From Ischnura elegans (Eukaryota > Arthropoda > Insecta > Odonata > Coenagrionidae), in contig NC_060251.1 in assembly GCF_921293095.1 (NCBI RefSeq), positions 65,551,585 to 65,615,584 on the forward strand: DNA of 64,000 nt, written 5' to 3'. The notes under the pieces are model-generated. The model saw only the letters and a program-made list of their open reading frames with translations. It ran no database searches and was not told the origin of the DNA. Position 1 is the first letter of the stretch. Each line of letters opens with the position of its first letter. Of this stretch, positions 51,611 through 64,000 are shown one piece after another. The translations under genes and the position numbers were made by a program.

Positions 51611-51632
51611 ACCGGGCGGCGCGCCGCCCGGT
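51611..51632. repeat. 22-bp all-GC-core palindrome
   Basis: A perfect inverted repeat with centre GGCGCGCC and core CCGGGCGGCGCGCCGCCCGG, embedded in gccgcc/ggcgg repeats. It contrasts strongly with the AT-rich body of the Transib-like element around it. Confidence 0.8.
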
Positions 51633-52188
51633 GGCGGTATTGCTAGCACGAGAAGTTTTCCGAGGAAAGGTGCCAGGTTTATTTCATGTTATAGTGCTAC
51701 TTGGTTTGCAATACGGGATCTATTTATAATGGATTTTTCATTCCTTTAGCGCCTTTAGGGCTTTCCAGTAGCCCCAGCGTATGATATTTAGTGAGGCTCG
51801 ACATTCATCAGAAATAATCTTTAGAACAGCAATAGTGACGAATATAATCGAACTTATGGCCTGTGCAACATATGTTTCAAGAATTTATGGATTTTTAACT
51901 TTCACAATATCCAGAATACCCTTTCGTCGTCACCCGTTGGGAAAGGGGACTCTTCAAATGTATTTCATAGCACGCTAATTCACTGGAAGCCGCCGCACGG
52001 TCGATAATGATTATTTTTGCCAAAAAAAGGGTAGCGCCCGGCCGCAGTTGTATTGCTCTTCAACGAGGTTTACCTGATCTCATCTTTGTACTTTAAGTTT
52101 GCTAAAGTGGTAGCTAAAGTGTTTAAAGTGTGCTAGGAATATTTTTCTCTCTGACTACCCTCAATGTCGCCGCATACCATCTACCAAT

Positions 52189-52311
52189 ATGGAATGGTCA
52201 ACTAAGGAGGAATTCAGATACGGAAGGGACCCAAGGCCGAAAAAAATAAAACCACCAAAGGAACGTAGGCGTGAAAAATTCCTAACCCTAAGAGTCAAAC
52301 CTCGTAATTAA
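52189..52311 (+). CDS. Unrecognised 40-codon basic ORF inside the Transib-like element
   Basis: ATG to TAA frame, MEWSTKEEFRYGRDPRPKKI then KPPKERRREKFLTLRVKPRN. Very rich in Lys/Arg and without hydrophobic segments. No family recognised. It could be chance, a captured fragment or a remnant of a transposon protein. The surrounding 52140-52760 is purine-rich compared with the neighbouring intron. Confidence 0.15.
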   Translation: MEWSTKEEFRYGRDPRPKKIKPPKERRREKFLTLRVKPRN

Positions 52312-55282
52312 GATATAAGATCCTGGCAGGTCTTCGAGGTTCCGAGAACCAATGAGTGGCAATGCCTGGACGGTCCATGCCTTCTCTATCATTGCCACGA
52401 TGAAAGAGAAAGGAAACGATGAGCCAGAAAAGCAGATGATAATGATGCACAGAGAAAAGCATTCAGCGCCCCCCACACAGAACGCACAATCGCTAAGAAA
52501 GTACATAAATCGGGGCGTGAGTGGAAGAATATCTTCCATGAGCGTCCGTCAGACGCTGCTCAGAGCAAGCATCCTGGCATCAGCTGGAAAAATATTCGAA
52601 AAATACGAGCATACAAACAAAGGCAATTAAGAAGCACAGAAAGAAAGCAGACAGATATGTCTCGCCCGCGCACGCTTGAGGCATGGCATTCAGAGGACTC
52701 AGACGGTGCATTGCATTCTCTGAGAGAAGGACCACGGGCATTTAAAGTCACGCCTAAGGCGTTAACAACGCATTTGCTATAGTCACAAATTCATGAGTGA
52801 GGACAAAGTTTGAGTGTGTGCGAGTTATTTAGAGATATCCTTCGTGAATTTTTCGTTTTGAGTAGTATTGAGTTCAGTCGGAAATTAGTCGAACTACGTG
52901 ATCGATGGAAGGGATAAAAGGGACGAACATAAATATCCTTATTTATGTGATATCCCATAGCCTTAGTCACAATATTCAGTAATTTAATTAAACTGGAAAA
53001 AAATATTAAGAGAAAAAGTGAGAATGCCTAAATATTTGCTTTCAATCCTTGTACTTGCCTCACGACACAACTTGAAGGTCACTGATGCGACTTTCATCTA
53101 CGCCTTGAGGGCATTGACCATATTGTATTTATTTTGAATTGTTAAGCAAATTCATTAAAAAAAAATAAAGTATCGTAGATTATGCATAAAAAATCTAACT
53201 TAGGCTGAACAGATAAAAATTGTATACGAACACAAATTACCGTTGCTTTAAAAACGGTCAACTTTAATTGTTTATATAATTTATAAATAATATTAAATCT
53301 AACAAATAACAGTCACATATATGAAAAAATACCTCGATTTATTTGATGCGTATCAATCTTCACCTTGAATGAATAATTGAATACAATATCTATTTTTAAT
53401 ATTTAATTGTTTAAATAATAGGCCATTTAAAAACAATAATATCAAAGATACAACAAAAATAACTTCAAATTCGTATTCAGCGGAAAAAATTCTTCTGAAT
53501 AGCTTCTTCATAATACAACAGTGACTACGAATAAAAGCGGTAATAATTTCGACCACCTTTTTTCGATTTTGAACCACTGTGCGACGTCTCTTTTACTTTG
53601 AGCTTCCTCTGGCAAGTTCTCTACCCCTCGGGGATGCATCTACTTATTGTTAGTTTGCCTACTCCCCCGCCGAGAATGGCCGCGTTGCACTTACGCTGGC
53701 AGATGTGCATTCGTGCACGCCTCACCCCTTCCTCCTCCCAATTGGCGTGCTTCCATTTCCCTGCCCCCTGTCTTTTGTCTTTTCCGCCGTCAAACCCCTC
53801 GCCCCCGTGGGCGTCTCGAGCCCTACCCAGTAACCCCAAGTACCGTTCTCGTTTATGCGGCGTATGGTTCATTCATTGTGGACCGTTTTCAGTTTCTGTG
53901 TTCAGTTTTACGGTCATCCCACTGTCTGCATGGTCGATGATTGTTGATTTTGCGGTGCAGGAGAGGATTCTCAATACTTCGTCAAAATATGCTGTCCCCC
54001 GTCGCGTTCCTTTAAAAAAAAAAAATAGAATTACGAAAGTCGACATTCGCCATCGAGTTAGAGCGTCACGAAATTTACCGTAATTGCGACTGCCGACTGA
54101 AGTAGATTCTAGATTATTCTAGATGATATATGTTATCGTATTCATAAAATTTTTCTGGTGTTCCTCGCGAGTGCAAGTACTCCATTGTAATTAATCTATA
54201 TAAAATGGATCGCTTTGCTCTCATCCCTACCCACACATAGTGTTGTCAACCGATTGATTTGCGAGATAATTAGTTCCATGTATCCCATTAAGACGAAGCT
54301 CTCAGTTTTACGGCTTCCCATTCATTAAGCTCATTTTTAGTGTCTGTGTGTTCGGTGTTTCGTTAACTCTTTAGTCTTCTTCGTTGCTTGTGCATTATTG
54401 CTGCAGCCTTGATTAGTCAGTGCAAAATGTAGTGTTGTGTCACCGTCTGTGTCATTTCTTAATCCTATGAATGGAAATTCGCTTGTTGGCGCTACCAAGT
54501 ATATGCCACGATAACTGTGTTAGCTTACTCATTCAAATTTGACTGGCTGTGATGTTTCAGCTATTCCCGTGCTTGATAATTTAGCTGCGTTGCAATGCGT
54601 GTTCTTTTTGCACTTGCAGTGATCGCCTTTTGGTCTTCGATACTAAGTTGAGGTTAGGATGGTGGACTGATGAGCGGATATCCTTCAAGTCAGTCTTTAA
54701 TCTTTCTTCCCATTCCCCTTTTCTTTCTGCTTATGTCTTCATTTAAGTGTTATTAATTAAGGAATTTTGTTGAAAATAGCTGCATTCTTCTTCATAAGTT
54801 TGTAGTTTTTATGTATGTTTCTATTAGGTGGGACATTTTTCCAAGCGTAATTCTTCGTTAACACCCCACGTTGTCCTGTCTTCGCTTACGAATTATTGTT
54901 GGGGATGACTTATTTACAGTGATATTGCATGCTCGTTAAGAAGTTTAACAAGCACTTTTCTAAGCAAGGGACCAATCTCCGCTCAACTACTATCTCTCTG
55001 CTCCCTTCCTACTGTTATTCTTCACCTGCGACTTGTTAAGGAGATCTATCTAGCTATTCACATTCTACCCTGCAATCCTACTGAATCGGAATGTGACGGG
55101 AGGACCACAGACGTTAACGTGTTAGAGATGCAATGAATAATACTGTTTTGATCCTGCGACGAAACGAGAAGTCTATTATGGATTTAACTGTCCGTCAAAT
55201 ATCAAAATTTTTAATGGTTGAGGCGATATCAGGTCCTTTTGTTGTTCTTCCTTCCGTGTCCCCTTCATTTTTTTCTTCACAT

Positions 55283-55592
55283 GGAGAGGAGGAGGGACGA
55301 CGAAGTGCTGGACATAGTGGGTGAGAAAAGGCAGCTTTTGGATGAGATATGGAGGAGACTGAAGGTATGGATGGAGCGAGTACTTAGCGGGGAGGTGATG
55401 TTGAAGAGGGAAGAATGTTAGGTAAACGAGGGAGGGGAAGGAAAAGAATAGGGTTTTTAGATGGAATGAAAGGGAGTAGGTCTTATTGTGGATTGGAGAG
55501 GGAAGTGCATGATGGAAGGGGAGCCTCCCGGAATTCTTCTTAAGCACTCCATAGAAACCTACCTTAATCGGTAGAATACTTTATTAATAATG
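55283..55592 (+). mobile_element. LINE 3' fragment, copy 4 of 4 (best preserved)
   Basis: Translates RRRDDEVLDIVGEKRQLLDE, then IWRRLKVWMERVLSGEVMLK, a reverse-transcriptase C-terminal tail. After one frameshift it continues KRGRGRKRIGFLDGMKGSRS, then YCGLEREVHDGRG. It ends ctccatagaaacctacctta, then atcggtagaatac, with a tattaataatg tail. Shows what the other three copies derive from. Confidence 0.75.
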
Positions 55593-57455
55593 TCTCGGGC
55601 TCCTACCTCTTATTGCCTTTCTTTTGAAAGTTGTACGCCTACTCCGTTCAATGCACGGATCCTCTTCGCTGCAATCCTGTGTGATGGAAATCTTCCTTGT
55701 GTGTGAGCGCATGTGAATCGCGACTCTCCTTTTCTCACCCTCCTTCGCCCTCTTTATTTTATCCTCCTCTAATTTTACGGAGAGAGAGAGTGCGAAGTAC
55801 CCAGAGAAAGGGCCTAAAGGGTGCTCCGTTACTCCAGCACAACAAAACAAATCTATCCCTTTTCGAGTCCTTCCCGCATCTGAGTTGCCTGGGGCTTAAT
55901 TGCCGTCGATGATTCGGGCGTTAACTTCACTCAAACTAGCCCCCCCAAACCCTGCTTCTCTGTCCCTCTGTTTTCATGCATCCCCGTTACTATGAACTCC
56001 TATATGGTCGTGGTCCTCATAATTTCGTGAACTCTGATGCCTCCCCGTGAAATGCTTTTGTTCTGTGTTTGTCGCGGATTACTGACACGGACTCTGGCTC
56101 TCGACATTCAAGTGCTTGTTGAAACTTGACATAATCAGTTTCCTATACAATTTACTACTAATAGGGTAGGTTCTTCTCTTTTTTGGTTAAGTTCTCTACG
56201 TCTACCTATCCATCTATAGCGTTACTATTGTATATTTTTATTATGAGAGAATAACTATCGAAATTAGTGGTGCTTTACGCATCCTTAATCTCAACCCACA
56301 TCGTCATCGACAATGCGTACTCATTGAAGGTGAAAATTATATGCAATCCATAGCTATTTAAACATCGCTGATTGATTATTTATGTAGTGCCGTACGAATT
56401 ATTGTGTAGTGATTCCACTACTTTCTCAAGTATTGTACCGAATGATATGTGTGACCGTGAAAGCAGTCAGTACTCAGTGAGAGTTTTCATTATTAATGCA
56501 ATATTAGTGAGATTGTAAATGGTGCCTGTTTGGATGGATATATTTGTCTTTCAATACCCTCTTGAAGTCCTCAAATAATTACACCGTATGTGCATGGGTG
56601 TGATAGATACGCATTTCCCATGCTGCAAAAAGTCGCCTTATTAATGTAAAGGTTAATTAAATTGAAACTTTGAAGCTTTTACGTGGTGGAGTGGCTCCGT
56701 ATTAGCAGGCAAAACTACTTCGATATTACCTCAATTTATTATATATCATAAATAAATTGTGGAAGTAACGAAGTATTTTTCATTGCTAAAATAAAAAGGT
56801 GGCTATCTGAGTTATAGGACAATTATTAATCAGTTAAAATGCGTCTGGAAAAGTATTTATTCCGTATTTTATATTATCTGGAGTATATTAAAATTCAAGC
56901 TGTATTACCTCTATTATATACGATAACGTAAACAGATTCTCCCATTCATATTCTCTGCCATTGACAGTAGTAGTTCCTACATAAAGCCGGATCGCTATTG
57001 TCACAACCTTCATATTTCCTGACGAGCCCATCCTCGGCATAGTTTGGAAATAGTTGTTTCGAGTATTTGTCGTAGCACGACTCATTAGGCGTATGACACT
57101 TGTGGTCCACTGCTAGCTCCTAATAAAGTTTTGATATTGGAACCAATTTTCAGTGGAATTTGAAAGCTGTCTTTCATTTATGATGAATGGTTTCCACCAC
57201 ATCTCACCTGACACTACCACTGTCACCTATAATTTTCCCGGGTTATGAATCTCTTCTTTCCAAACAATATTTAAGGAAAAAAATTGACCTGCATGTATTT
57301 GTGGTCACTCATTGTCAGTGATTGAAAATGGCTTGCCGTGCTATGAATCGATTGAATATGGTTTGGTCATTAGGCGCATGCTGTTGTTACTCGAATTCCA
57401 AGGGCCAACAGGAGATATCTTCATTCAGTGAGTTCTGCAGTATGTTACTTTGGAT

Positions 57456-57524
57456 TGGGCTTTCGAAACCGAGACCCGTCGGCCAGCAGCCTGCGCTTTA
57501 CTCACTCGGCCACCATACTCCCTG
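57456..57524 (-). mobile_element. tRNA-Leu/Ser-like SINE head
   Basis: Minus strand: ggtggccgagtgagtaaagc (A box TGGCCGAGTGAG, 57501-57512), then gcaggctgctggccgacggg, then a B-box-like GGTTTCGAAAG (57460-57470). The D-arm resembles class II tRNAs, but no acceptor stem closes and the B box deviates, so a SINE or tRNA pseudogene is likelier than a working tRNA. Confidence 0.5.
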
Positions 57525-60500
57525 CTATATTAATTTAGCCAATGATGAATCTGCCCGCTACCTAAATCTGCATGTCTTTCAATTTTTCCGCTCGCCTGCT
57601 GCCGTGCCGAGCACCCTATGTGAGGCGAGCGTGTGGGTAGATGCAACCTACCGGGTGCCTCTCGCTATCTATTGCAGACCCCTCCCTCCACCTCTTCCCT
57701 GGGACCTCTCCTGTCGGACTGCTTAGCAGCTGAAGATTCCTCCCGGTGAGGCCCGTCTCTTCGTCTTTCCTCTGGCTACTGCTATCGCCACATTTCCACC
57801 CCTCCTATTCTTCCCTTTAACCCCCACCCCCTAACCCCCAGCACCTCTTTCCCCCCCCCCCCTCCGCCTTCCCCTTGCGACTCCTGTAGGACGCGGTTGT
57901 GGCGATTGCATGTGGGCGGGAACGGCCGAGGCGTTGCGGGCCAAAGTCCCCTTCTTTTTTTTTTTCATTCCTCCACTCTCGTCTTTTTTGTTTTGACTCT
58001 CATTCTCCCCACCCTATGAGGTGGCATCATCTTTTCCCCTCCAGCTTGTGTGCTGGAATTTCCAAACGAAAGGATGTTAGTTTTTTCTCTCTTCGTTTTC
58101 TAATCTTCCCTGTTTTACTGTTGTTCTTCCATTTATTTATTGTTTTCGTCCATGTCGCAGCGAAGTTAGCCTCTGTCACGGATGAAATTAATGGATACTT
58201 GCGTGTGTGACAATAATATGGAAATTCCGAACGTTTTAAAATGGTAAATGATATAATTTGTACTTTTCCCTCATTTTTACGCGGACCCTAATCGAGAGTA
58301 TTTGAATCTGTAGTCGTCAAATGGTTGCGAGAAGTTTCCTCTAATAAGCTCGAGCTGTATACTATTCTACCTCTCGTTTTGAGGACGACATTCATTGAAT
58401 GTATTCAATTGGGCATTCATGCTATCTCTTCGTTGTCAGTTCGATGGAATGGTTTAGGAGAATGCTATTGTCGTCGAATGCCAACTGCAGTGGGGCCATC
58501 GAAGAAGATCTTGCGGGCCACTTTGGAAATACATCATTACTCCGCGGGCCCCGTATATAATTGCATATCTCCTTAATGAATTTGAATTAGATTCATAGGT
58601 GAAATGGAAAAACGGCGTAGGGAACCGCGAATGAGTTACATCAATCAGGTGATGAAGGATTTAAGAAGAGATAAGTGTGTGTTCAAATAGTAGTCGATAG
58701 GAGAATTGAGGGGAGAACTGCGTCAAACCAGATAGTGGGATTAATGTCTGTAGATGATCGTATACCTGTTCACTTCTTTGTTGGTTATCAAATATTTATA
58801 TTTTGTAAGAGTTTGATGTTTCTCGCGGGCCGGATAAATGCTCGAAGCGGGCCGTAGGTTGGCCACCTCTGCCGTATTGTTATCCTTCGCGATAAATTTC
58901 GACACACTATTACCAGCGAGCTGCCGCGGCGAACAACCTCGAACTGGTAAAACTCCAAAATATTTAGATGCAACCCTAGTCGAATCATTCCCTGGATTCA
59001 CTTAGTAAAGCAGAGATTAGAAGATGAAGTGTAATATCGCCACAGTAATTGAGTAGATAATCGTCTGGGCTCGACTTGTAGTGATTGAAATGAAAAAGTC
59101 TTTATCTTTTTTGTGCGTTGTTGATTACAGTGCATAAGACTGACCGATGATTCTTGATTGTGGTTGTTACTCACTGTTTATGAGGCTCTCCCGGTTTCTA
59201 TGATTTTTAGTGATACTATTATTTTAGGAGAACTTTCAAGGTTTTCCGATTTTCTGATGCCGAGAAAAACTAAAGATTAAACTGGTGGTATGCGGAAGTA
59301 TTTCATTGCCACAGAAAAGGAATAGATGATCGTCTTCACTCGTCTTTTAAGTTCTGTTAGGAGATTGACGATATTTCTGTGGAAAATGGAAAAGTTTTTC
59401 GCGAAGCACTATGTATAACTTTAGCTTTTATACACTAAGAACTCTGCGCACATGAATGTCAGCACTGTTTTGCTGCGTTATTTTCGCGACCGCTGTGGTG
59501 ATGTAAATCACCTGGCGCTGTCAATGGCACATTCCTTCTGTCCATTGCGCGTTTGCGGCGTTGAAATGCCATTTTTTCCACTAGGTGTTGTGGGTCGTGA
59601 CACGGGGTCTTTTGATGAGTTTTGAATGTTATTTACTCAGCAGAAGATCATATTATTGTCTCGTAACTCATACCGAATTCGAACGTTTTCGACGTCTTCC
59701 ATACATGTGCCGTCATTTATGCCATTACGAATAATTTAGTCGGCAGGAGCCCCCTCCATCCTTCGGAATCGGCGTTGAAAGGGCCGAAAGTAGCCTCATT
59801 TGGTAGCGCCCACGCGGCACTATGGTGCTAAATTACAGCATTCCATCCTTTTACGACGGCAATTTTGAAAATTACGTCACTTCGGTTCTGCCTTCTAAGT
59901 CGCCGTTGGCATTTACATTTGCGGAGTATCCCCGAATATCGGAATTTTAATTGGTTCATCTCATGCGGAGAATTCTATGATTGTTATTTCACTGGTGAAT
60001 TTTGAGTCTGTTTATATTTTTCTTTTGTTGAGGGGAATATCTGTGCTGATATGTTTGTCTCGCTTAATGATTATTGATTAACTGATATGCAGATATATTT
60101 TAATATCTGTTCCCTTTTACCAGGCTTATATGTATTTATTATTTTCGTAAGTATGTGTGTACTTGGACTTCCCTCCGTAGTATTCCACGGTAATGCTGTA
60201 TTTTAATCACAACTCGCTGCTATGGTATCGCATTGAATACTTTCGTTCGTTGAGAACCTACTCGTAATCGTTGTTTTGATCTAAAGTTCCTGTAATTTAA
60301 TAAAATGTCCTGTTCTGGTCTCATGTATCTCTTGAGTTGCATTCTATTGTGAGGGGCAGGTATTTTCCATTGCAGCAAGTTTACTTTTCACCATGTGAGC
60401 GAACTATGCACATCCTAGTGAGGGCGATAAATTGATCACCTTCTTGCAAAGAATTGCATTGAGGCCTTCATGTTATAGAAGGTTTATTTGTTCAAATCCG

Positions 60501-62274
60501 GAGAGCAAATTTAATTGGTTATTTTTTATGTCAAAATTGGTAATCCGGGGTAATTTGGACTGTTGGGAATGTCCCGTTAAGTTTCCGATTTGGGCATATT
60601 GACACCGATTGAGTGCCGTTTTTATCCCTCTGGTATCTGTAAACGTAAAATTTCCTTGATAGAGGTTATTTTTTTTCTTTCGGCTGGGCGTCAGCTACTT
60701 AGTTAGAGATAGCGTTTGTTGTGCAAAGTTGATTATAAAACTCTTTCATGTCTAGTTCTGATGGATTCATAAGTGCCTTCTTATCTCTGGCGGTCGTATT
60801 GCCATCCCTCTAAGGTTGGGAGACCACGGAGTTGAATTCCGTTTTTGTGCTACATTTCTTGCGGCATATATGTGTTATGTACCCTGTAAATGTGCTTTCG
60901 GAACTGTCCGCATAAGGACCAAAAATATGGTCATATTTATGTGATAAAATTATGAATGTGATTGTTGTGACCTCACCTCGCTGTAGTGTAGGGTACTATG
61001 CATATATTGGGGAGACCAGTTCCGTCCGATAGAAAGTCAATTTCTCCTGCCACTTTGGGCTTGTTTTTCAGAAATGCCGCTGCGCGTCGATGAGGGCAGT
61101 GCGATCCATTCATTCTAAATTTGTGCTCCATATTATTTACAATCGTGAGTAGTAGCATTTAAATTTTTAAATGCATTTGTAACCTCCTCTAATCACTTTT
61201 ATAAATTTCACTTAGTAGCCCTAATTATCGCTTGTTTCTCCGTGACATTAGAATCGCACTGCCCATCAGCAATGCGAGCGATGACTTTTGTAAACTCATT
61301 TTAATGCGCGGTGGTGTCATGGTTAGCCCTCTACCGTGGTGTTTGTGGTGTCAGTTTTGATTTTCGGACGGAGAGTTTCTTTGAAGAACTGTTCATAAAA
61401 AGTCGTCCGTCATCTTCCTACTCTTGTGTGACTTTTTGTGTTTTTTGGTATTTTTCCAGACATTCTAACGAGGTTATATGTAATTTCCTTAAAGAGTGAG
61501 ATAATGAAGTATATAGACCAATGCCATAATTTCTGTACCGTCGCTCATCGAGTTGACATTAATGACGTCTTCTTTGAAGGAAAAACGATTTTTAGCATCA
61601 TTTGTCGGAGGCATATATTGTGTGATATTGTGATAGTTGACGTCGGAGGACGCTGAAAATGGTGTAGAATGAACAGTTTTTCATTGACACCAGTCGGAAT
61701 GTTGAGCCTTCCGAAGGTGTTGGGTCTCGTGGCAGTGCAATTCCTTTCCCATTCAGTATGCCTCCTTATACGTGCAGCCTTTCTCCTTCCGCCATCCATG
61801 CTGCCGTCGCCTTGTGTGTGGTCTCAGTGTGGCCGGCGATTCTCTTCCATCCCTCACCCTCCAATCCTGTGATCAATCAAGCCGCCCCTGCTTCTTTTCC
61901 TTCTCGACGCCGTGTCCATTCCCCCCGTGAGCATTTGCGCGGTGCTCGAATAAGTCGTGTCGCGGAAGGTCGAGCCGGTGCTTTGTCCGCGGAAACAAGG
62001 GTTGATGCTTGTAATTTGTCTGAAATGCGTGTGGGAAAGCATTGGAAGGAAACTAGTGGGATGATTCGCGAATTCGTTGCGATAGCAGAAATTACGACTC
62101 ATTGAGCGTGCTTAGCAAAGCCTTCGCTTATCACGACCTCCGTCAGGTGATGCTTGCAGCGTAGTGTGCGTTTAGCCTGGACTTTGCATTACTTACGTGC
62201 CGTGTTGGGTTATATTTTATTCCGTTGAAACTTAACAGTTATGTGAGCGAAGGGAAAATATTAAGGAACCTAAA

Positions 62275-62335
62275 TCACCCCGTGCCACACACCGTGGTGG
62301 TGGTTTGCACGGTGCTTCGTAGATGTAGAAATGAA
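62275..62335 (+). mobile_element. LINE 3' UTR remnant
   Basis: caccccgtgccacacaccgt...ggtgcttcgtagatgtag resembles the LINE 3' UTR at 12730-12790 (gccacacgcc...ggtattatgtagatgtag). Short and degraded. Confidence 0.4.
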
Positions 62336-63224
62336 TAATTTTGGTATGTGTGAATGACAATTCGTATTATTCTTACCTGGAAAACAATGTCAGTTATCAA
62401 ACCCTCAAGAAGCAAAAGAAATAAATATGAAATAATAAGTGTTCTACAAAACTAGAACTGTTATCAGTAAGACGTTTGTAAGCGTGAAATAAATTCTCAC
62501 GTCGTGTTGCCTCTTGCTTTGTAGTGGTCGCTGACTTATGTAATCCTGTAATAGTGAGAGGAAACAGTCCATCTACTTTAGTCAGGGATTTCTAGTGATC
62601 CCTTCGCGTTCGATATTCGTGCTTATGCATGGTACTGCAATTGCTGCTACCTTTTCGAACCTGTTATCTTCCCCCTCGCGATGTTCGCTTCGAAGTGGAT
62701 ATTGCTCGCGTGAGTGGGCATCCATTGAACTGTCGGAGCCTTACCTCTTGGGAATCCATGATCCATTTTTTTCTCACCTTTCCCCGTGTCAGAGAAGAGG
62801 GTAGGAAGCCATTACAAGTGCCACATGGCGAGTGGGCGGCCTAGCTCTCGAATCTGTGAACGGGAAGCCCTCCCGATGCAATCCTGTCCCCGTCTGTACC
62901 GCAGCTTGGGGGTATTGCCTTCGGCCGTTCTTTCCCTTCTTTCTCACATATTATTTACTGGTTATTTTTCCATGTGCTCCTCTCCAAGTGCCAAAACGTT
63001 CCTTGTATTCGAAGCATCTTTAGAAATACTTCGGTCTGGGGAAGTTTTATGCTACGCGATTAATTTTGCATATGGTTATTTTTAATCATTTATCTTGTTA
63101 TAGGCAGATTGCCGTCATGAGTAGTTGGCAAGTATTGCATGTTTCAATGTATGTGTATTGAATGTGGAAGTATAATTTGTTAGCATGCGTAATATTTTTA
63201 TGAACGAGTGGTGTGCATGTGGGA

Positions 63225-63310
63225 ATCCTCTTCGATGCTGGCGATTGATCACCGCCTGCTAAACGCCCCAGAAGTGGCTCGCCTGGTATTATGTTGATTT
63301 ATTTATGTTT
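63225..63310 (+). mobile_element. LINE 3' UTR remnant
   Basis: gatcaccgcctgctaaacgc, then cccagaagtggctcgcctgg, then tattatgttgatttattta resembles cacctcctgccacacgcctt...ggctcgcggggtattatgta at 12735-12780. Degraded. Confidence 0.45.
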
Positions 63311-64000
63311 CTGTAGTTTATTCCAAAATATTATTTACCGGTTCTTTACTATTTCACTGTGGCCGTCTCAATGTGTTCATGCATTCTTTGGCTTGAAAAC
63401 CTTTAAAGATTCTCTCCGTTCTTGTAAAGTTATTTAGTGAATGATTAAATTGTTCTTCTCGTGATAATAGTTTTTAATATATACTTATTTCTTCTGCTGC
63501 ATCTTCGTAAGTGTTATTTCTTTTGATTCTCATGCGTACCCTAATTTTTCCTCGTTTTACCAAGCGTGTTTTGTGCTGTAGTTTTTCAAATCTTTATAGT
63601 TACGGTGTCACATCGTGAAGTCCTCACGACTACTCTTTTTGAATCTTATCTGCATTTGCTCGTGCCTGAGACCACTTTTTGTCGTACTATGTACATGAGA
63701 TGTTTAGTATTCGATTTTTTTGTATTCTTGTGCTACGTCGCGAGAAAATTATCTAATCGTTCATAGTATTTATGCTCTCTATTCATTATTGTTGTTCAAA
63801 CCCATCAACACTACATGCGGGATTGCACTGTCTTGTGCTGTAGGCATCCCTTGTCCGTAGGTGTTATAATTTCAAATAAACATATTGAAAATTCACGTTA
63901 TGTGGTTTATATTTGATGATGATGATTACGACGGTAGAAAGAGTAAGTTGGCGTGGCTAAGGGTCTCCGTGCTTAGGTCGTCGGTCCCTCTCCTGCCCCG

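Larger units (their letters stand above)
51043..53581. mobile_element. Transib-like DNA transposon, non-autonomous, 2.54 kb
   Basis: The ends begin CACAGTGGTTCAAAATCG on both strands, giving inverted termini of about 35 bp with two mismatches (through ggtcgaaa). A perfect 5-bp target duplication CGACG flanks the element (51038-51042 and 53582-53586). A 5-bp CGNCG-type GC-rich duplication and CACWRTG termini are the signature of the Transib superfamily, relatives of RAG1. The terminal heptamer equals the V(D)J recombination heptamer CACAGTG. No transposase frame is recognisable inside, only frames under 100 codons, so it is non-autonomous or decayed. It lies in misshapen intron 2. Confidence 0.8.

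Noticed and set aside
53598..54083. 161-codon open frame on the + strand
   Set aside because: C-rich and low-complexity at the protein level, with no domain, frames open on both strands in the same place, and position inside the misshapen intron just outside the Transib-like element. Looks like chance.
57456..57524. True tRNA-Leu or tRNA-Ser gene
   Set aside because: The D-arm looks right, but the B box deviates and no 7-bp acceptor stem forms.

Overview
This window is nuclear genomic DNA from an animal, most likely an insect. Its genes are split by GT-AG introns, some longer than 10 kb. Coding density is very low, and the intervening DNA is filled with decayed transposable elements. The two recognisable genes are insect-like in sequence, and the mobile elements (piggyBac, Transib-like, Penelope-like, jockey/CR1-type LINE tails, tRNA-derived SINEs, GC-ended MITEs) suit a large hemimetabolous insect genome. 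The species cannot be fixed from the sequence alone.

Layout. (1) 1-9437: intergenic or 5' flanking DNA. It carries a SINE head, a CpG-rich block at 937-1300, and an apparently intact piggyBac transposon (2928-6430, TTAA duplication, 578-codon transposase). That transposon sits inside an older MITE and has itself taken a 151-bp insertion containing a hammerhead ribozyme fold. (2) 9438-about 32370: a seven-exon phospholipase B1-like gene on the + strand. The exons join in frame into a 386-residue secreted SGNH hydrolase with signal peptide, Ser68, Gly-Thr-Asn-Asp and Asp320/His323. Its 13.7-kb first coding intron holds LINE, SINE and MITE debris. (3) 32370-36900: intergenic DNA with a CpG-bearing block, a LINE tail and a 381-bp element with perfect 32-bp inverted termini. 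(4) 36930-64000: promoter and first two coding exons of misshapen, the GCK-IV (MAP4K4/TNIK/MINK) Ste20 kinase. Exon 2 ends just after the glycine-rich loop, and at least 26.2 kb of intron runs off the window. That intron contains a Penelope-like tail, an exact 74-bp tandem duplication, a 29-bp-arm hairpin, a 2.54-kb Transib-like element with RSS-heptamer termini and a CGACG target duplication, and several LINE/SINE fragments.

The two genes are unrelated in function: a secreted lipid hydrolase and an intracellular MAP4-type kinase. They lie head to tail on the + strand about 5.5 kb apart (stop to start). Most unusual structure in the window is mobile-element biology, above all the ribozyme-bearing micro-insertion inside piggyBac and the Transib-like element. 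No bacterial-type operon, CRISPR array, rRNA gene or intact tRNA gene was seen.
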